NCBI GenBank assembly: GCA_016946835.1
Contig: JACVTC010000049.1
Span: 347,501-411,500 of the forward strand
Reading direction: 5' to 3'
Source of the DNA: Neocallimastix lanati (nom. inval.)
Lineage: Eukaryota; Neocallimastigomycota; Neocallimastigomycetes; Neocallimastigales; Neocallimastigaceae
DNA: 64,000 bases
Shown here: positions 1-14,180 of the stretch, in pieces
Numbering within the stretch: position 1 is the stretch's first letter
Layout of the letters: each line of letters begins with the position of its first letter
Position numbers and translations under genes: made by a program
The notes under the pieces: model-generated
The model's input: only the letters and a program-made list of their open reading frames with translations
The model's database searches: none
Told to the model about the DNA's origin: nothing

Positions 1-403
1 TTTTTCTGATAATAATTTTTTAATTTCAATATAATTATTAACTTTAAAATTTTTTATTTCATTTATTCATTCTTTAATAAACTAATTTAATTTATAAAAC
101 CTTAAAAATAACATAAAAATAAAATAAAATAAAATAAAAATTATAGGTATATATATGAATATATGTATATAAATGAATAATGATTAAAAAAAAAAATAAA
201 TAAATAAAGAATATATTTATGCATTGTGTTAATCTATTTTTCTAAAAATAATAAATAATAAAAAAATAAAAAATAAAAATAAAATGAAAATGAAAAGTAG
301 GTTAAAATAATTGAAATAGGAAATACCATAATAAAAAAAGAAAGAAAGAAAGATAGAAAGAAAAAGAAAAAGAAAAAGCATTAGTTCTAACAAAAATAAA
401 AAA

Positions 404-456
<53 letters not shown>

Positions 457-870
457 TTTATATTAATAATTATGCTTATTATTGATAAGTAACATTAGTT
501 AATTGAATTAATAATAAAATAAAAAAATATAAAAAAAAATATAAAAAATAAAAAAAATTAAAAATAAAAAATAAAATTTTTAAAAAATTCAATATTAATA
601 TTATTAAAAAAAAAATTAGTCATCTTCTTTTATTGTTCATATATATAACTTTTTATTTTTTTTTTTATCCTATTCTATGATACCTTTATTTAACTTTATT
701 TTTTTTTTATGTATTGAATTAATAGACATAATTATTAATTATTTTATTTTTTAAATTTTTATTTTTAAATTTTTATTTTTATTTTTTTTTTAAAAAAAAA
801 AAAAAGAGAGTTTTTTATGATAATTAAGTATAAAAGATGGTTTGATGAATCTTTAAATTAAATTACTTTA

Positions 871-906
<36 letters not shown>

Positions 907-1620
907 AAAAAAAAAATAATAATAAAAATAATTAAAATAAAATAAAATTAAAATAATTAGAATGATGATAATTAAAATGACTTTCTTTTCATAATATTCA
1001 ATAAAAAAATTTATACATATTTATTATATAAAAAAAAAAAAAAAAAATTAAGTATATATATATTATAATAATAATAAAATAATTTAAATTCAATACCAAA
1101 TAAATCAACTTTTTTTTTTTCATTATTATTTATTATTATATTTGTCTATTTAAATATTTTTAAATAAAAAAAATTAAAAATAACCATAAAAAAAGAAAAA
1201 TATTTATTAAATTCAAATAAAAAAATAAAAAATAAAAAAAAAAAAAAGTTTTCTATTCATTTTATTCCATAAATGCCATAATAGATTTGAAAATAAAAAT
1301 AAAAATAAAATTAAAATTAAAATTAAAATTAAAAAAAAAATAAAAAATAAAAAAAAAAAAGGAATAAAAGAGTAAATAAGAAAATAAAATTAGTGAGTAA
1401 AGACAGAAAAATAGAAAAATAATAAAATGGAAATAAAAAAGATAAAAAAAAAAATAAATAACATATAACATATAATTAATAAAATAATAATTGAATGAAT
1501 GAATAAAAGAAAATCTTTATCTTAAATGTAAAAATAAAAAAAAAAAAAAATTAAAATAAAAATAAAAAACATTAGAATACTCAATGAATTATTTCTTTTT
1601 CTTTTTTTTTAACTATCTTA
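1..1620. other. AT-only low-complexity DNA, no gene seen
   Basis: This stretch is almost entirely A and T with long A or T runs, including an A tract of over 40 bases near 411-454, and purine-rich AAAG/AAAT motifs around 340-380. Open frames here encode only Phe/Ile/Tyr/Lys strings. I see no supportable gene, RNA or element. Confidence 0.6.
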
Positions 1621-2130
1621 TTATCTTATTATCTTATTATTCAATTATTTAATTATTTATTATTCAATTATTTATTATTCAATTATTTATTATTTATTAT
1701 TTATTATTTATTATTTATTATTTATTATTTATTATTTATTATTTATTATTTATTTATTATTTATTATTTATTATTTAATTATTTATTATTTATTATTTAA
1801 TTATTTATTATTTATTATTTATTATTTATTATTTATTATTCAATTATTTTTTATTCAATTATTTATTATTTATTATTTATTATTTATTATTTATTATTTA
1901 TTATTTATTATTTATTATTTATTATTTATTATTCAATTATTTATTATTTATTATTCAATTATTTATTATTTATTATTTATTATTCAATTATTTTTTATTC
2001 AATTATTTATTATTTATTATTTATTATTTATTATTTTTTATTCAATTATTTATTATTTATTATTTATTATTTATTATTTAATTATTTATTATTCTATTAT
2101 TCCATTATTTAATGATTTATTATTGATTAT
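1621..2130. repeat. TTATTTATTA microsatellite array with TTCAATTA interruptions
   Basis: About 500 bases of near-perfect TTATTTATTA units, broken every few units by TTCAATTATTT. The regular reappearance of the TTCAATTA variant suggests expansion by larger blocks rather than only single-unit slippage. Confidence 0.85.
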
Positions 2131-2462
2131 TGATTAAATGTTTAATATAAAAAAAAACTTCTTTTTTAGGACATATTAAAATATATATATATATATAAAA
2201 AAAACTTTAAAATTTTTAAAATTTTTCAACTTTAAATTTTAAATTAAAAAACTTTAAAAATAAAAATGAATATGAAAATTTAAAAATTCAGCTTACAGTT
2301 CTAGTAAGGAAATGATCAATTAGCCATAAAAGAAATAGAAGAAACAGAAGAAATAGAAGAAATAAAAGAAAAATAAAAGAAATAGAATGCAATATAGTAA
2401 ATGGAGAATAAATTATAAGTTTAATTTTTAGGTTTAAAATATGATTTAAAAAAAAAAAAAAA

Positions 2463-2505
<43 letters not shown>

Positions 2506-3642
2506 TTTTTTTTTTTTTCTTTATCTTTTGTATTTTTATTTTTAATTTATTCTATTTATAAATAAGAAATAAAAAAAAAAGAAAAAAATATAAGCTTTTT
2601 TTAAAAATAAAAATAAAACATTAAAATGTTTTTTTTTTTTTTTTTTTGATTAATACTTATTTTTATTTAATAAAAATAATAATAATAAAGACTTAATTTT
2701 AAAGATTTTCAAGCATCATTCTTAATGTAAGAATTTTATTGTTAATGTATAGTTTATAAAGTTTTAATAATAATAATTATTATTTATTATTATTATATAT
2801 TATTTATTACTTATCATTATTAAAGAGAGAAAAGAGAAAATTATTTTAAATTAACTATTGAACCTTTATTTTAATTTTAATTTTCTTTTCTTTTTCAATA
2901 ATTTAAATTTAAAAAAAAAAAAAAAAAATTAATTTCTTTTTTTCTTTTCTTTTTTATTTAACCTCCATAACTAAATATATATATATAAAAACTTAAAAAT
3001 TATATTTATATAATTCTATAGATAAAAAAAAAAAAAAAAAAAAAGCATATTTTAAAATTTAATGAAGATGTCATGAATTAAAAAAGCACATGAAGAAAAA
3101 AAAAAAAAAAAAAAGTGAATGAAGAGAAAAAAAAAATTAGGCCGTATGGTATATTTTTTTAAATCTATTTTTCTTTATTTTTTATATTTTAATTTTTTAA
3201 TTTTCTTTAATTTACTTTATTTTATTTTATTTTCACTCAAATTTAAATAAAAATATCATTTAATTAAGTCACTGTATTATATGGAGCCACTACTTAATAA
3301 AATCTACTACTTAATAAATAAAATAATAAATTCACTATATAAAAATATAATGTTTAAAAAAAAATGAATGAAAGAAAAAAAAAAATTTTTTTTTTTTATT
3401 TCTTTTTTTTTTCTATGTAATACTAATTAAAATAAAAATAAAAATAAAAATAAAAAAAAACCAATAATATATTATTTGAAAATTAAAAAAGAAAATATAT
3501 ATTAATAATTTTTTTTAATTTATACTCTAGGTTTAAAAGTTATTTCATTCCTTCTTAAGTAATTTGTATAGAGTACTTTGGAAGAGTAACTTTTTTTTTT
3601 TTTCATATTTAAAAATTAAATTGAAATATAAGTGAAAAGGAA

Positions 3643-3674
<32 letters not shown>

Positions 3675-4393
3675 AAAAGATTAAGATATGAAGAAAAAAA
3701 AATATTATCAATATTTAGATTAAAACAATAAAAATTACTATTGTTATTATTAATAATTATATAAAAAGTAATAAACTATTATAAAATAAAAATTTAAAAA
3801 AAAAAAAAAAAAAAAATAAACTATAAATTATTTAATGGAACAATTTTGAAAATAGTTTAATTATAGTAAACTATATAAAATAAAAATAAATTTAATAGTT
3901 TTCATTTTTTTTTTTTTTTTTTATCTTTTGACTATTGAAAGAGGTAATGAAGATAGAAAAGAACGGAGAATAAAAGTATTAATGAATTCAAAGGGAAAAA
4001 TTAAAATTTTAACTTTTTAAAATTATAAAATATAAAATATTATTTATTAATTAAACTACTTTTTTTTTTTTTTTTAAAAAAAATAAGGATGATAATAAAT
4101 AAATTATTATGAATAATAAATTAATAATTAATAATTATATATTAAGTTTTTTTTTAAAAAAAAAAAAAAAGAGAATTCCAATTCATCTTCCTGCCACCTG
4201 CAAGTAACGCAATGCATCTTCAAACCTACTTTTTAATAAAAAATAAAAAAATAAAAAATATCAATTTTTATATTTGAAAAGGTTAAAATTATTATTATTA
4301 TTATTTAAATTTATTAAATAATTAGAAAAAAAAAAAATTTAGGTATACTGTACATAACAACAACAAAAAAAAAAACTTTATATCCTTTTTTAA

Positions 4394-4468
<75 letters not shown>

Positions 4469-4803
4469 AAAAATTTTTTTTAATAATGAATGATCCACCT
4501 TTTATTATTTATTCATTAAAATAGAAATAACCTCCATAATTATTATTATTTTACAATTAAATCTGTTAATTATTAATTATTCTATTTTATTGAAAAATCA
4601 TCATCATCATCATCATAATAAATTTGACTCTTTTCTTTATTTTATTTTTATTTTACTTTGCTCATGTCAGTAATAACTTGCTTTTTTTATATAATAATAA
4701 TAGATAATAAGTAATAATAATAATAATAATAAATTAGATTATATTTTAAAATAATAATAATTAAAATAATATCAATAATAATAATATCAATAATAATAAT
4801 ATC

Positions 4804-4835
<32 letters not shown>

Positions 4836-5560
4836 TAAAAGAGACTTTAAGTAAATAAACCATTAAATATATATTTTTATTATTCTTTCAATCCTTCATA
4901 TCTCAAACTTTCTTTTTTTAAATTATGCAAAGATTTATTATGATTCTCAATAATAACTAATAAATAATAAATAATAAATGAATAAATGAATAATAAATAA
5001 ATAAATAAATTAATAAAAATAAATAAAAATAAATAAATAAAAATTTAATTCAATGATTTCATAAAGAACCATAAAAGATATTTTTTTTTACAATTAAACT
5101 AACTCTACAACATATATTGCAATATAGTCTAATCTATGGAAATGAATAAATTGAATTTATTATTTTTATTTTTAATTTTTTAATTTTTAATTCAAATTTT
5201 TATTTTTAAAGTTTTTAATTTGATTAATTAAAAAATTTCAATTTTTTAGCCTCTTTTTTATTTTAATTAATCTACCCTATAGAATATATTAAATATATAG
5301 AATATATTGAATATTGAATATATTGAATATATTGAATATATTGAATGTAAATGATGATGATTATAATTATATAAATTATAATTATATAAATTATGATTAT
5401 AATATTAATAACTATTATATATTATATTATTATTTATTATACTATTAATTAATTAATTTTATTTATTTATTTAATTTAATTATTTATCTTTTGATTCCAT
5501 TAAAATTTATTTATGTTTAAATTAATTTACTTCTATAGATTAGAATATAATCAATTTAAT
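2131..5560. other. Gene-free AT-rich DNA with ATT microsatellites
   Basis: There are pure ATT runs at about 2464-2504 and 4393-4461, a short CAT run near 4600, and AAT runs near 4715-4830. Small islands of mixed composition, for example around 4175-4230 with CCTGCCACCTGCAAG, do not open into a reading frame. Nothing else is recognisable. Confidence 0.6.
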
Positions 5561-5838
5561 TTATGCAATATATTGTATATTTAAATTCAATCTATTTTTT
5601 TTAACTATAAAAAAAATTAAATCTAGAATCCTTTTTTTTTTTATTTTATATTTATTATATACTAGATTATATATATTAAAATATATAAATATTTATATTT
5701 TATGCAATATATTGTATATTTAAATTCAATCTATTTTTTTTAACTATAAAAAAAATTAAATCTAGAATCCTTTTTTTTTTTATTTTATATTTATTATATA
5801 CTAGATTATATATATTAAAATATATAAATATTTATATT
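5561..5838. repeat. Perfect 139-bp tandem duplication
   Basis: The block 5561-5699 is repeated directly at 5700-5838. Reading them side by side I find no difference, even in the T run of eleven bases, so the duplication looks very recent. The unit starts TTATGCAATATATTG and holds CTAGAATCC. It has no coding potential. Confidence 0.9.
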
Positions 5839-6185
5839 TTATAAGATAAATAAATAGATAAATAATTAAATAAATAAATAGATAAATATATTAAAATAAA
5901 TAATTAAATAATTAAATAATTAAATAATTAAATAAATAAATAGATAAAATATATTAAAATAAATTATTAAATAATTAAATAAATAAATAGATAAAATATA
6001 TAAAAATAAATAATTAAATAATTAAATAAATAAATAGATAAAATATATAAAAATAAATAATTAAATAATTAAATAAATAAATAGATAAAATATATAAAAA
6101 TAAATAATTAAATAAATAAATAGATAAAATATATTAAAATAAATAATTAAATAAATAAATAGATAAAATATATTAAAATAAATAA
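5839..6185. repeat. AT minisatellite, unit of about 40 bp
   Basis: About seven units built on AAATAAATAGATAAAATATA followed by a variable number of AATTAAAT blocks. Length varies mainly through the number of AATTAAAT steps. Confidence 0.8.
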
Positions 6186-6419
6186 ATGTCTTATCAATAG
6201 AATTGTTTAATAAAGCAAAGAAATTTTGTACTCTATCCAAACAACAAAATAATTAAAAATATAATAAAAATGATATAAAATAAATAAATCATTATATTAA
6301 ATATTTATTATTCTTTTATTATAACAATAAATAAATAAGAAATAATGATAATAACAATAATAAAATATTAAAACATTGAATATTAAAAATACAAAAATGA
6401 ATATTAAACATTCAATATT

Positions 6420-6683
6420 CAATATTCAATAATAATAATAATAATTATAATAATAATAAATAATATTAAATAATAATAATAATAATAAATAATAATATTA
6501 AATAATAATAATAAATAATATTAAATAATAATAATAATAAATAATAATAATAAATAATAATAAATAATAATTTCACTAATGAATAGTAAATATTACTGAT
6601 TAAGTATTATTATCACATCTTCTATTATTCTATTATTATTATTATTATTATTATTTATTTTTTATTATTATTATTATTATTTA

Positions 6684-6731
<48 letters not shown>

Positions 6732-6735
6732 GTTT
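6420..6735. repeat. Facing AAT and ATT microsatellites
   Basis: AAT-rich DNA (about 6426-6570) is followed after about 60 bases by ATT runs (about 6629-6731). The two halves are complementary and could pair as a long imperfect hairpin. Confidence 0.7.
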
Positions 6736-6759
6736 ATTATTTTAAAAGGAGATAAATTA

Positions 6760-7137
6760 AATTAATTTCTGTTCTGTTTTAAAAAAATTTTTTTAATTTT
6801 CGTTTTTTACTTTTATATAGTTTATCGGGTTAAATCAACCTTCATTCCGTCCATCCATACTACTATTAACCTATGGATCGTTTTAGTTAGCATAGTATCA
6901 ATGAAAATGAGCTTTGGACAAAGGTCCCTCCCTATTTTTTCTGTTTCGATTAAAAGATTTTAATAAGCCATTTCTTATTTTTTTTAAATGGAGTTTGAAA
7001 GAAGAAGATAAAAGGCAAAACGATGGATGGAAATTTAAAAGTCCATATATAATTATAAAAATAATTTATATAATAATTTATAATTTATATAATTATAAAT
7101 AATGTTTATATAAAATAAAAATAATAGATAAATTCTA
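6760..7137. other. Unassigned island of higher complexity
   Basis: About 300 bases (6765-7060) contain more G and C than their surroundings, with a CCGTCCATCCATAC segment and CTTTGGACAAAGGTCCCTCC. A 62-codon frame crosses it but shows no known motif and runs out into AT repeats. It may be a relic of a gene or element; I cannot assign it. Confidence 0.4.
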
Positions 7138-7895
7138 ATAATTGAATAATAAATAATAAATAATAAATAAATAATAATAAGAGTATTTATTAATAAATAA
7201 TAAATAATAAATAATAAAAAGAGTATTTATTAATAAATAATAAATAAATAATAAAAAGAGTATTTATTAATAAATAATAAATAATAAATAATAAAAAGAG
7301 TATTTATTAATAAATAATAAATAATAAATAATAAATAATAAATAATAAATAATAAAAAGAGTATTTATTAATAAATAATAAATAATAAATAATAAATAAT
7401 AAAAAGAGTATTTATTAATAAATAATAAATAATAAAAAGAGTATTTATTAATAAATAATAAATAATAAATAATAAATAATAAAAAGAGTATTTATTAATA
7501 AATAATAAATAAATAATAAAAAGAGTATTTATTAATAAATAATAAATAATAAAGAGTATTTATTAATAAATAATAAAAAATAAATAATAAAAAGAGTATT
7601 TATTAATAAATAATAAATAATAAATAATAAAAAGAGTATTTATTAATAAATAATAAATAATAAATAATAAAAAGAGTATTTATTAATAAATAATAAATAA
7701 TAAATAATAAATAATAAATAATAAATAATAAAAAGAGTATTTATTAATAAATAATAAATAATAAATAATAAATAATAAAAAGAGTATTTATTAATAAATA
7801 ATAAATAATAAATAATAATAGAAAGAGTATTTATTAATAAATAATAAATAATAAATAATAAAAAGAGTATTTATTAATAATAGTATTTATTAATA
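7138..7895 (+). repeat. Minisatellite array A (GAG orientation)
   Basis: About 17 units of AAAAAGAG followed by the perfect 16-bp palindrome TATTTATTAATAAATA and a variable run of AATAAATAAT. The GAG triplet gives the otherwise symmetrical unit a direction, pointing along the plus strand here. The same unit occurs reversed in array B. Confidence 0.92.
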
Positions 7896-9038
7896 AATAA
7901 TTAAAAGATTTATTATAAAAGAAATATATAATATATAATTTTTAATAATTTAAAAAAATTATTAATAATATGAAATATTTTATTCAACTATTATTCATTC
8001 ATTTATTGAATATCAATTGATTTAATATCTATTTATTTATTTATTTAATACCTATTTATTTATCTAATATCTATTTATTTATTTATTTATTTAATATCTA
8101 TTTATTTATTCACTCATTTAATATCTATTGATTTAATATCTATTTATTTATTCACTCATTTAATATCTATTTATTTAATATTTATTTATTAATAAACTTT
8201 CTGTATATTTTTTCTTTATTTTTTATTTTTCTTTATTTTTTAATTTTTTAATTTTTTTTTCCAGTGTTGATCTTTTTTTTTTTTTTTTTTTTTTCCTGTT
8301 TATTTTATTTAATTTTTATTTTTTGTTGTATTTGACTAAGCCTTTCTTCTTTTTTTTTTTTTCTTTTTTTTTTTAAAAAAAAAAAAAAAAATAGGAAGTG
8401 GTGATGATGGCCATCATAATTTATTTTATTTTATTTTTTTCTATTCTTCAAACAATCAATGATTTCAATGATTTCAATTATTTAATTAATTAATTATTTA
8501 TTTATTTATTCAATTATATGGATAATAAAAGAGTAAAAGTGACTGTGACAGTTAAAATTTATTCATTTAATATTGAATGGTTCATCCTATTTTGTTTACA
8601 TTTCAAGGATTAATGTACAAACAAAAGATGGAAATTAGCCAATAGGATGAAGGAGAGGACAAAAAAATTAGAAATTAAAAAATTAGAAAATTTTTTTCAT
8701 TTTCAAAAATCTATTATTAAATTATAAAAATATATAAAAAAAAAAAAAAAAGAAGAGTTAGATAAAGATACAGAAATAAATTACACTTATTAATGATTAA
8801 ATTATAAAAAAAAAAGAAAAAAGTAAGAGAGATAAAGATGGTCAGACATTTCAGATCTTTTAACCATTTCCTATGATGATTAATATTTAGATATTCATAG
8901 TTAAAGAACTATATATAATAATCTATATTATATCTCTATTTAATTATTCAATTAATTATGATTATTATTTAATTATTTTCATACCTTTTTCCTATTAACT
9001 ATTTCTTTTTCTTTATCTTTAATATCATAATGATTTAA

Positions 9039-9076
<38 letters not shown>

Positions 9077-9570
9077 TACTATTATTATTATTATTATTTT
9101 ATTGTTTAATACATATTCATATTTTTTTGATATTTATTTTTCTGATACTGGTGTTTAATATTTCATTATTATAATTATAATCTTTTTATTATTATTATTA
9201 TTATTATTTTTGATTTAACTATTTATTATTTATTATTAATTATAACAAATGCAGTCTTTTTATTTACTATTGAACTGTTTATTATTATAAATACAATCTT
9301 TTTTTTTTTTTTTATTTAATTATTCAATTATTCAATTATTAACCACTTATTTAAACTACTATCAAATTATTATGTAATGATTATTATTTAATGATTATTA
9401 TTTAATGATTATTTAATTAATTTTTTTTTCCAAATGGAACAGGCCGTTTTTCCATGAATGCTGATCCTAAACCTAAAATTAAAAATTTTTTTTACTTTTT
9501 TACTTTTTCTATATAAAATTTCATATATTCTATTATTTCTGTATTTTTTTTATTATCTATTTATTATTCC
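7896..9570. other. Spacer between the inverted minisatellite arrays
   Basis: AT-rich DNA with TTTATTTA repeats (about 8000-8190), long T runs near 8265-8395, a mixed-composition patch at 8530-8680 and ATT runs near 9040-9110. A short patch near 9425-9470 has CAAATGGAACAGGCCG. No gene is recognised. Confidence 0.6.
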
Positions 9571-10985
9571 TATTCTTATGTATTATTTATTAATAAATAT
9601 TCTTTTTATTATTTATTATTTATTAATAAATACTCTTTTTATTATTTATTATTTATTAATAAATACTCTTTTTATTATTTATTATTTATTAATAAATACT
9701 CTTTTTATTATTTATTATTTATTAATAGATACTCTTTTTATTATTTATTATTTATTAATTATTAATAAATACTCTTTTTATTATTATTTATTAATAAATA
9801 CTCATATTATTTATTATTTAATATTTATTAATAAATACTCTTTTTATTATTTATTATTTATTATTTATTAATAAATACTCTTTTTATTATTTATTATTTA
9901 TTATTTATTAATAAATACTCTTTTTATTATTTATTATTTATTATTTATTATTTATTAATAAATACTCTTTTTTATTATTTATTATTTATTAATAAATACT
10001 CTTTTTTATTATTTATTATTTATTAATAAATACTCTTTTTTATTATTTATTATTTATTATTTATTAATAAATACTCTTTTTATTATTTATTATTTATTAT
10101 TTATTAATAAATACTCTTTTTATTATTTATTATTTATTAATAAATACTCTTTTTATTATTTATTATTTATTAATAATTACTCTTTATTATTTATTATTTA
10201 TTAATAATTACTCTTTATTATTTATTATTTATTATTTATTAATAAATACTCTTTTTATTATTTATTATTTATTATTTATTAATAAATACTCTTTTTATTA
10301 TTTATTATTTATTATTTATTAATAAATACTCTTTTTATTATTTATTATTTATTAATAAATACTCTTTTTATTATTTATTATTTATTAATAAATACTCTTT
10401 TTATTATTTATTATTTATTAATAAATACTCTTTTTATTATTTATTATTTATTAATAATTACTCTTTATTATTTATTATTTATTAATAATTACTCTTTATT
10501 ATTTATTATTTATTATTTATTAATAAATACTCTTTTTATTATTATTTATTAATAAATACTCATATTATTTATTATTTAATATTTATTAATAAATACTCTT
10601 TTTATTATTTATTATTTATTATTTATTAATAAATACTCTTTTTATTATTATTTATTAATAAATACTCTTTTTATTATTTATTATTTATTAATAAATACTC
10701 TTTTTATTATTTATTATTTATTAATAAATACTCTTTTTATTATTTATTATTTATTATTTATTAATAAATACTCTTTTTATTATTTATTATTTATTAATAA
10801 ATACTCTTTTTATTATTTATTATTTATTAATAAATACTCTTTTTATTATTTATTATTTATTAATAAATACTCTTTTTATTATTTATTATTTATTAATAAA
10901 TACTCTTTTTATTATTTATTATTTATTAATAATTACTCTTTATTATTTATTATTTATTATTTATTAATAAATACTCTTTTTATTT
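9571..10985 (-). repeat. Minisatellite array B (CTC orientation, inverse of array A)
   Basis: About 35 units of TATTTATTAATAAATA followed by CTCTTTTT and a variable run of ATTATTTATT. This is the reverse complement of the array A unit, so the two arrays form a large inverted pair around a 1.7-kb spacer. Some units are shortened to AATTACTCTTTATT. An open frame across the first part is just translated repeat. Confidence 0.92.
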
Positions 10986-12481
10986 AATTATTCAATTTTA
11001 AAAGTATTAAAGTATTAAAGTTTTTATGTTTTTATTATTTTTTTTCTAAAATGTTAATTTCAATGTCCAAAAAAAAAAAAAATAAAGATTGAATATCTAA
11101 ATATAGTAACTGTTAAAATCTTTTTCTTTCTTTTTTTTTTTTTTTTTTATTTCAACCAAAAAATTGACCTAAAAAAATTACCAAAAATCAAATAAAAATG
11201 TCCATGAAATTATTTACAAAAAAAAAAAAAATAAATAAAATGTCACAAATATAAATGAATAAATGATAAATATATAAATAAATAATTAATAATAAATAAA
11301 TAAATAAGTAAATAAATAAATGTTATATATGTGATTTAAAACAAGCCATGAAGAGCTGTAAAAAAAAAAAAAATTAAAAATGAGTCCATTCTATGACACA
11401 AAATAATATATTCATTATATATTATAGCATAGAGTAGTAATCAATTCAACCAATACTTTCACTCTATTCATAATATATGATACATAGATATTAAATATAT
11501 TAATAATTTATATAAATTAATAAAATATATTAAATATATAAGAATATATAATAATATATAGATAGAGTCAAATCTAATAAATGAATAATTAATGAAAAGG
11601 CTTTGCAAAATGTACAAACATTTTTTATGTCATAAAATTGTATTTGTATCAACCTCGACCTCCATCTTATTAGGAATAAAATAATTAACAAACCTTTAAA
11701 TATAAATAAATAAACATTAAATAAATAAATAAACATTAAATAAATAAATAAACATTAAATAAATAAAAAATAAATAAATATTGATTTTGTAAATAATGAC
11801 TTATTTTATATATAAATATAACTTATTTCAATGTAAATTACCTTTTTTTAACAAAAAAAAAATAAACAAAAGAATAATAATAAATATATAATAATTCAAA
11901 AGTAAATAATAAATAGTAAATAAACAAAAGTAAAAATAAATAGTAAATATTAAATATTAAATAAACAAAAGAATAATAATAAATATTAAATAAACAAAAG
12001 TAAAAATAGTTAAATAGTAAATAAATATAAATAAATATAAATAAATATTAAATAAATATTAAATAAATATTAAATAAATATTAAATAAATATTAAATAAA
12101 AAAAAGGGTATAATGAATATTAAATAAATATAAAAAATGTATCATAACTGTATAAAATGAGTAACAACAAAAAAAAACCAAAAAAAAATTCAAAAAAATT
12201 CAATTTTTTTTATATTTTTCCAAAATTTTCATTAAATTTAATTCAATTAAAATTAAATTAAATTAATTAAATTAAATTAAATTTCAATGGAGGCATATAT
12301 TATCATTCAATTCTAATCTATGGAAAGACAGAATTACCGTCAATTGAATTTATACTTTTTGGTATATAATTAAAAAAAAAAGAAATTTTTTTTAAATAAT
12401 AAAATTTAAAGTTTATGTCCTTGAAAACTTTATTTTTATTAAAATTTCAAATGAATTGAAAAAAAAATGAATTGAAAACTA
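10986..12481. other. Gene-free AT-rich DNA with short tandem motifs
   Basis: There are short tandem runs of AAATAAATAAACATT (about 11700-11765) and AAATATTAAAT (about 11990-12130). A 68-codon frame on the minus strand at 11530-11736 shows no domain and overlaps the repeats, so I do not treat it as a gene. Confidence 0.55.
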
Positions 12482-12772
12482 AAATAATAAATAATTATAT
12501 AATGATGAATATTAAATAATAAATAATAATTATATAATGAATGATGAATATTAAATAATAAATAATAATTATATATTGAATGATGAATATTAAATAATAA
12601 ATAATAATTATATAATGATGAATATTAAATAATAAATAATAATTATATAATGATTGATAAATAAACAATAATTATATAATAATTGATGAATATTAAATAA
12701 TAAATAATAATTATTTCATGATTGATGAATATTAAATAATAAATAATAATTATATAATGATGAATATTAAAT
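12482..12772. repeat. Minisatellite, unit of about 37-40 bp
   Basis: About eight units of GATGAATATTAAATAATAAA followed by TAATTATATAAT, with small indels between units. Confidence 0.8.
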
Positions 12773-13200
12773 AGTTATTCCTATTAATAACTTGCTATAT
12801 CTTAATTATCAATTTTATAATACTATATTATGAAAATAAAGGAATGAAATTCATCAGAAATTATATATATAGAAAGTTTTGCTTAATCTTAATTGTTTTA
12901 TAGATTATCATAAGAAGATTATTATTAATTATTCAATTATTCATTATTTAACTATGATTTAACTATTATCTATGTATCTATCTTTTTATTTATTTATTTA
13001 TTTATTTATTATTTATTTATTTATTTATTTATTATTTATTTATTTATTATTTATTTATTATTTATTTATTTATTATTTATTTATTTATTGATTATTTATT
13101 TATTGATTATTTATTTATTGATATAGTTGGTTACTCATCCAAAGTGAATATAAATTATCTCCTAAAACAAATGTATCAGTAGTCCTATATAACAATATAT

Positions 13201-13345
13201 AATCATACATTATAATCCATCTATTTATATATACAATGTATAAATTATTTCATCATACATTATAATACACCAATTTATATATACAATGTATAAATTATTT
13301 CATCATACATTATAATACACCTATTCATGTATAATATATAAATTA
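13201..13345. repeat. Three-copy 50-bp tandem repeat
   Basis: Units begin at 13201, 13251 and 13301 with (AA/CA)TCATACATTATAAT and contain ATACAATGTATAAATTATTT. The third unit has diverged at its end. No coding role is seen. Confidence 0.85.
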
Positions 13346-14060
13346 TAGATTGTAATATTAAATAAGATATATATTTTTTTTTTATTTTTTTTATAAAAAA
13401 AAAAAAGAAATAAAAAATATTTTTTTTTAATTAAACTAAATTAAAATTTAATGATTTTAATTAAATTTAATGAAATGGGTGAATCTTCAAACTATTAAAA
13501 TTATAATTAAATTTTTTTTTTTTAATTTTATTTATATTTTTATTTTAATTGAATTGATACATCATCAATTATAAATAAATAAATAAATAAATAAATAATT
13601 GAATAATAAATAATAAATAAATAATAAATAATAAATAAATAAATAAATAATAAATAAGTAAATAAATGAAATAGAAATTAAAAGAATTCTAAATTTAATA
13701 TTGATATAATGACATAAAAATAATATATATAAATTAAAAATAAAAAAAGTTACATTTACTAATGATAGTTATTGATCTATTTATTATTGATTTATTCATT
13801 TATTAAAATTAGAGTATTAATTATTAATTTATTTAAAAGTATAATATTTCATTCATTGATTAAATAAAGTTTTTTTTTTTAAATAAAAAAAAAAAGAAAA
13901 AGAAAAAGAAAGGAAGGTTTAAAAAAAAAAAAATAAAATAAAAAAAAAGGCCATTATGTATATTCATATGATTCATTTACAAAAAAAAATTTAAAATATT
14001 AATTAGTAATGATAAAAGAATAGAATAGATTTATTTAGAAGAAGCTATCGGAGTAAAAAA
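13346..14060. other. Gene-free AT-rich DNA
   Basis: A and T runs with AAATAAAT repeats around 13570-13670. I see no reading frame or element. Confidence 0.55.
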
Positions 14061-14069
14061 GAAAAAAAA

Positions 14070-14180
14070 AGTAGAGTAGCAATCAGTAAAAAAAAAAAAA
14101 AAAAAAGTAGAGTAGCAATCAGTAAAAAAAAAAAAAAAAAAAGTAGAGTAGCAATCAGTAAAAAAAAAAAAAAAAAAATT
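14070..14180. repeat. Three-copy GTAGAGTAGCAATCAGT-A(n) repeat
   Basis: The 17-base motif GTAGAGTAGCAATCAGT occurs three times in a row, each copy followed by an A run of about 18. The layout (fixed core plus A tail) could come from slippage or from nested insertion of a short A-tailed sequence. Confidence 0.85.

Noticed and set aside
1262-1471. 69-codon minus-strand frame
   Set aside because: Encodes Phe/Tyr/Ile strings from A-rich DNA; no start context, domain or codon signal.
6914-7102. 62-codon plus-strand frame
   Set aside because: Begins in a mixed-composition island but runs into AT repeats and shows no known motif; kept only as an unassigned island.
7138-7895. CRISPR-like repeat-spacer look of the minisatellite
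   Set aside because: Spacers are not unique; the whole unit is repeated with slippage, and the genome is eukaryotic.
9458-9871. 137-codon plus-strand frame
   Set aside because: It is a translation of minisatellite array B (repeated INTLFIIYYLL), not a gene.
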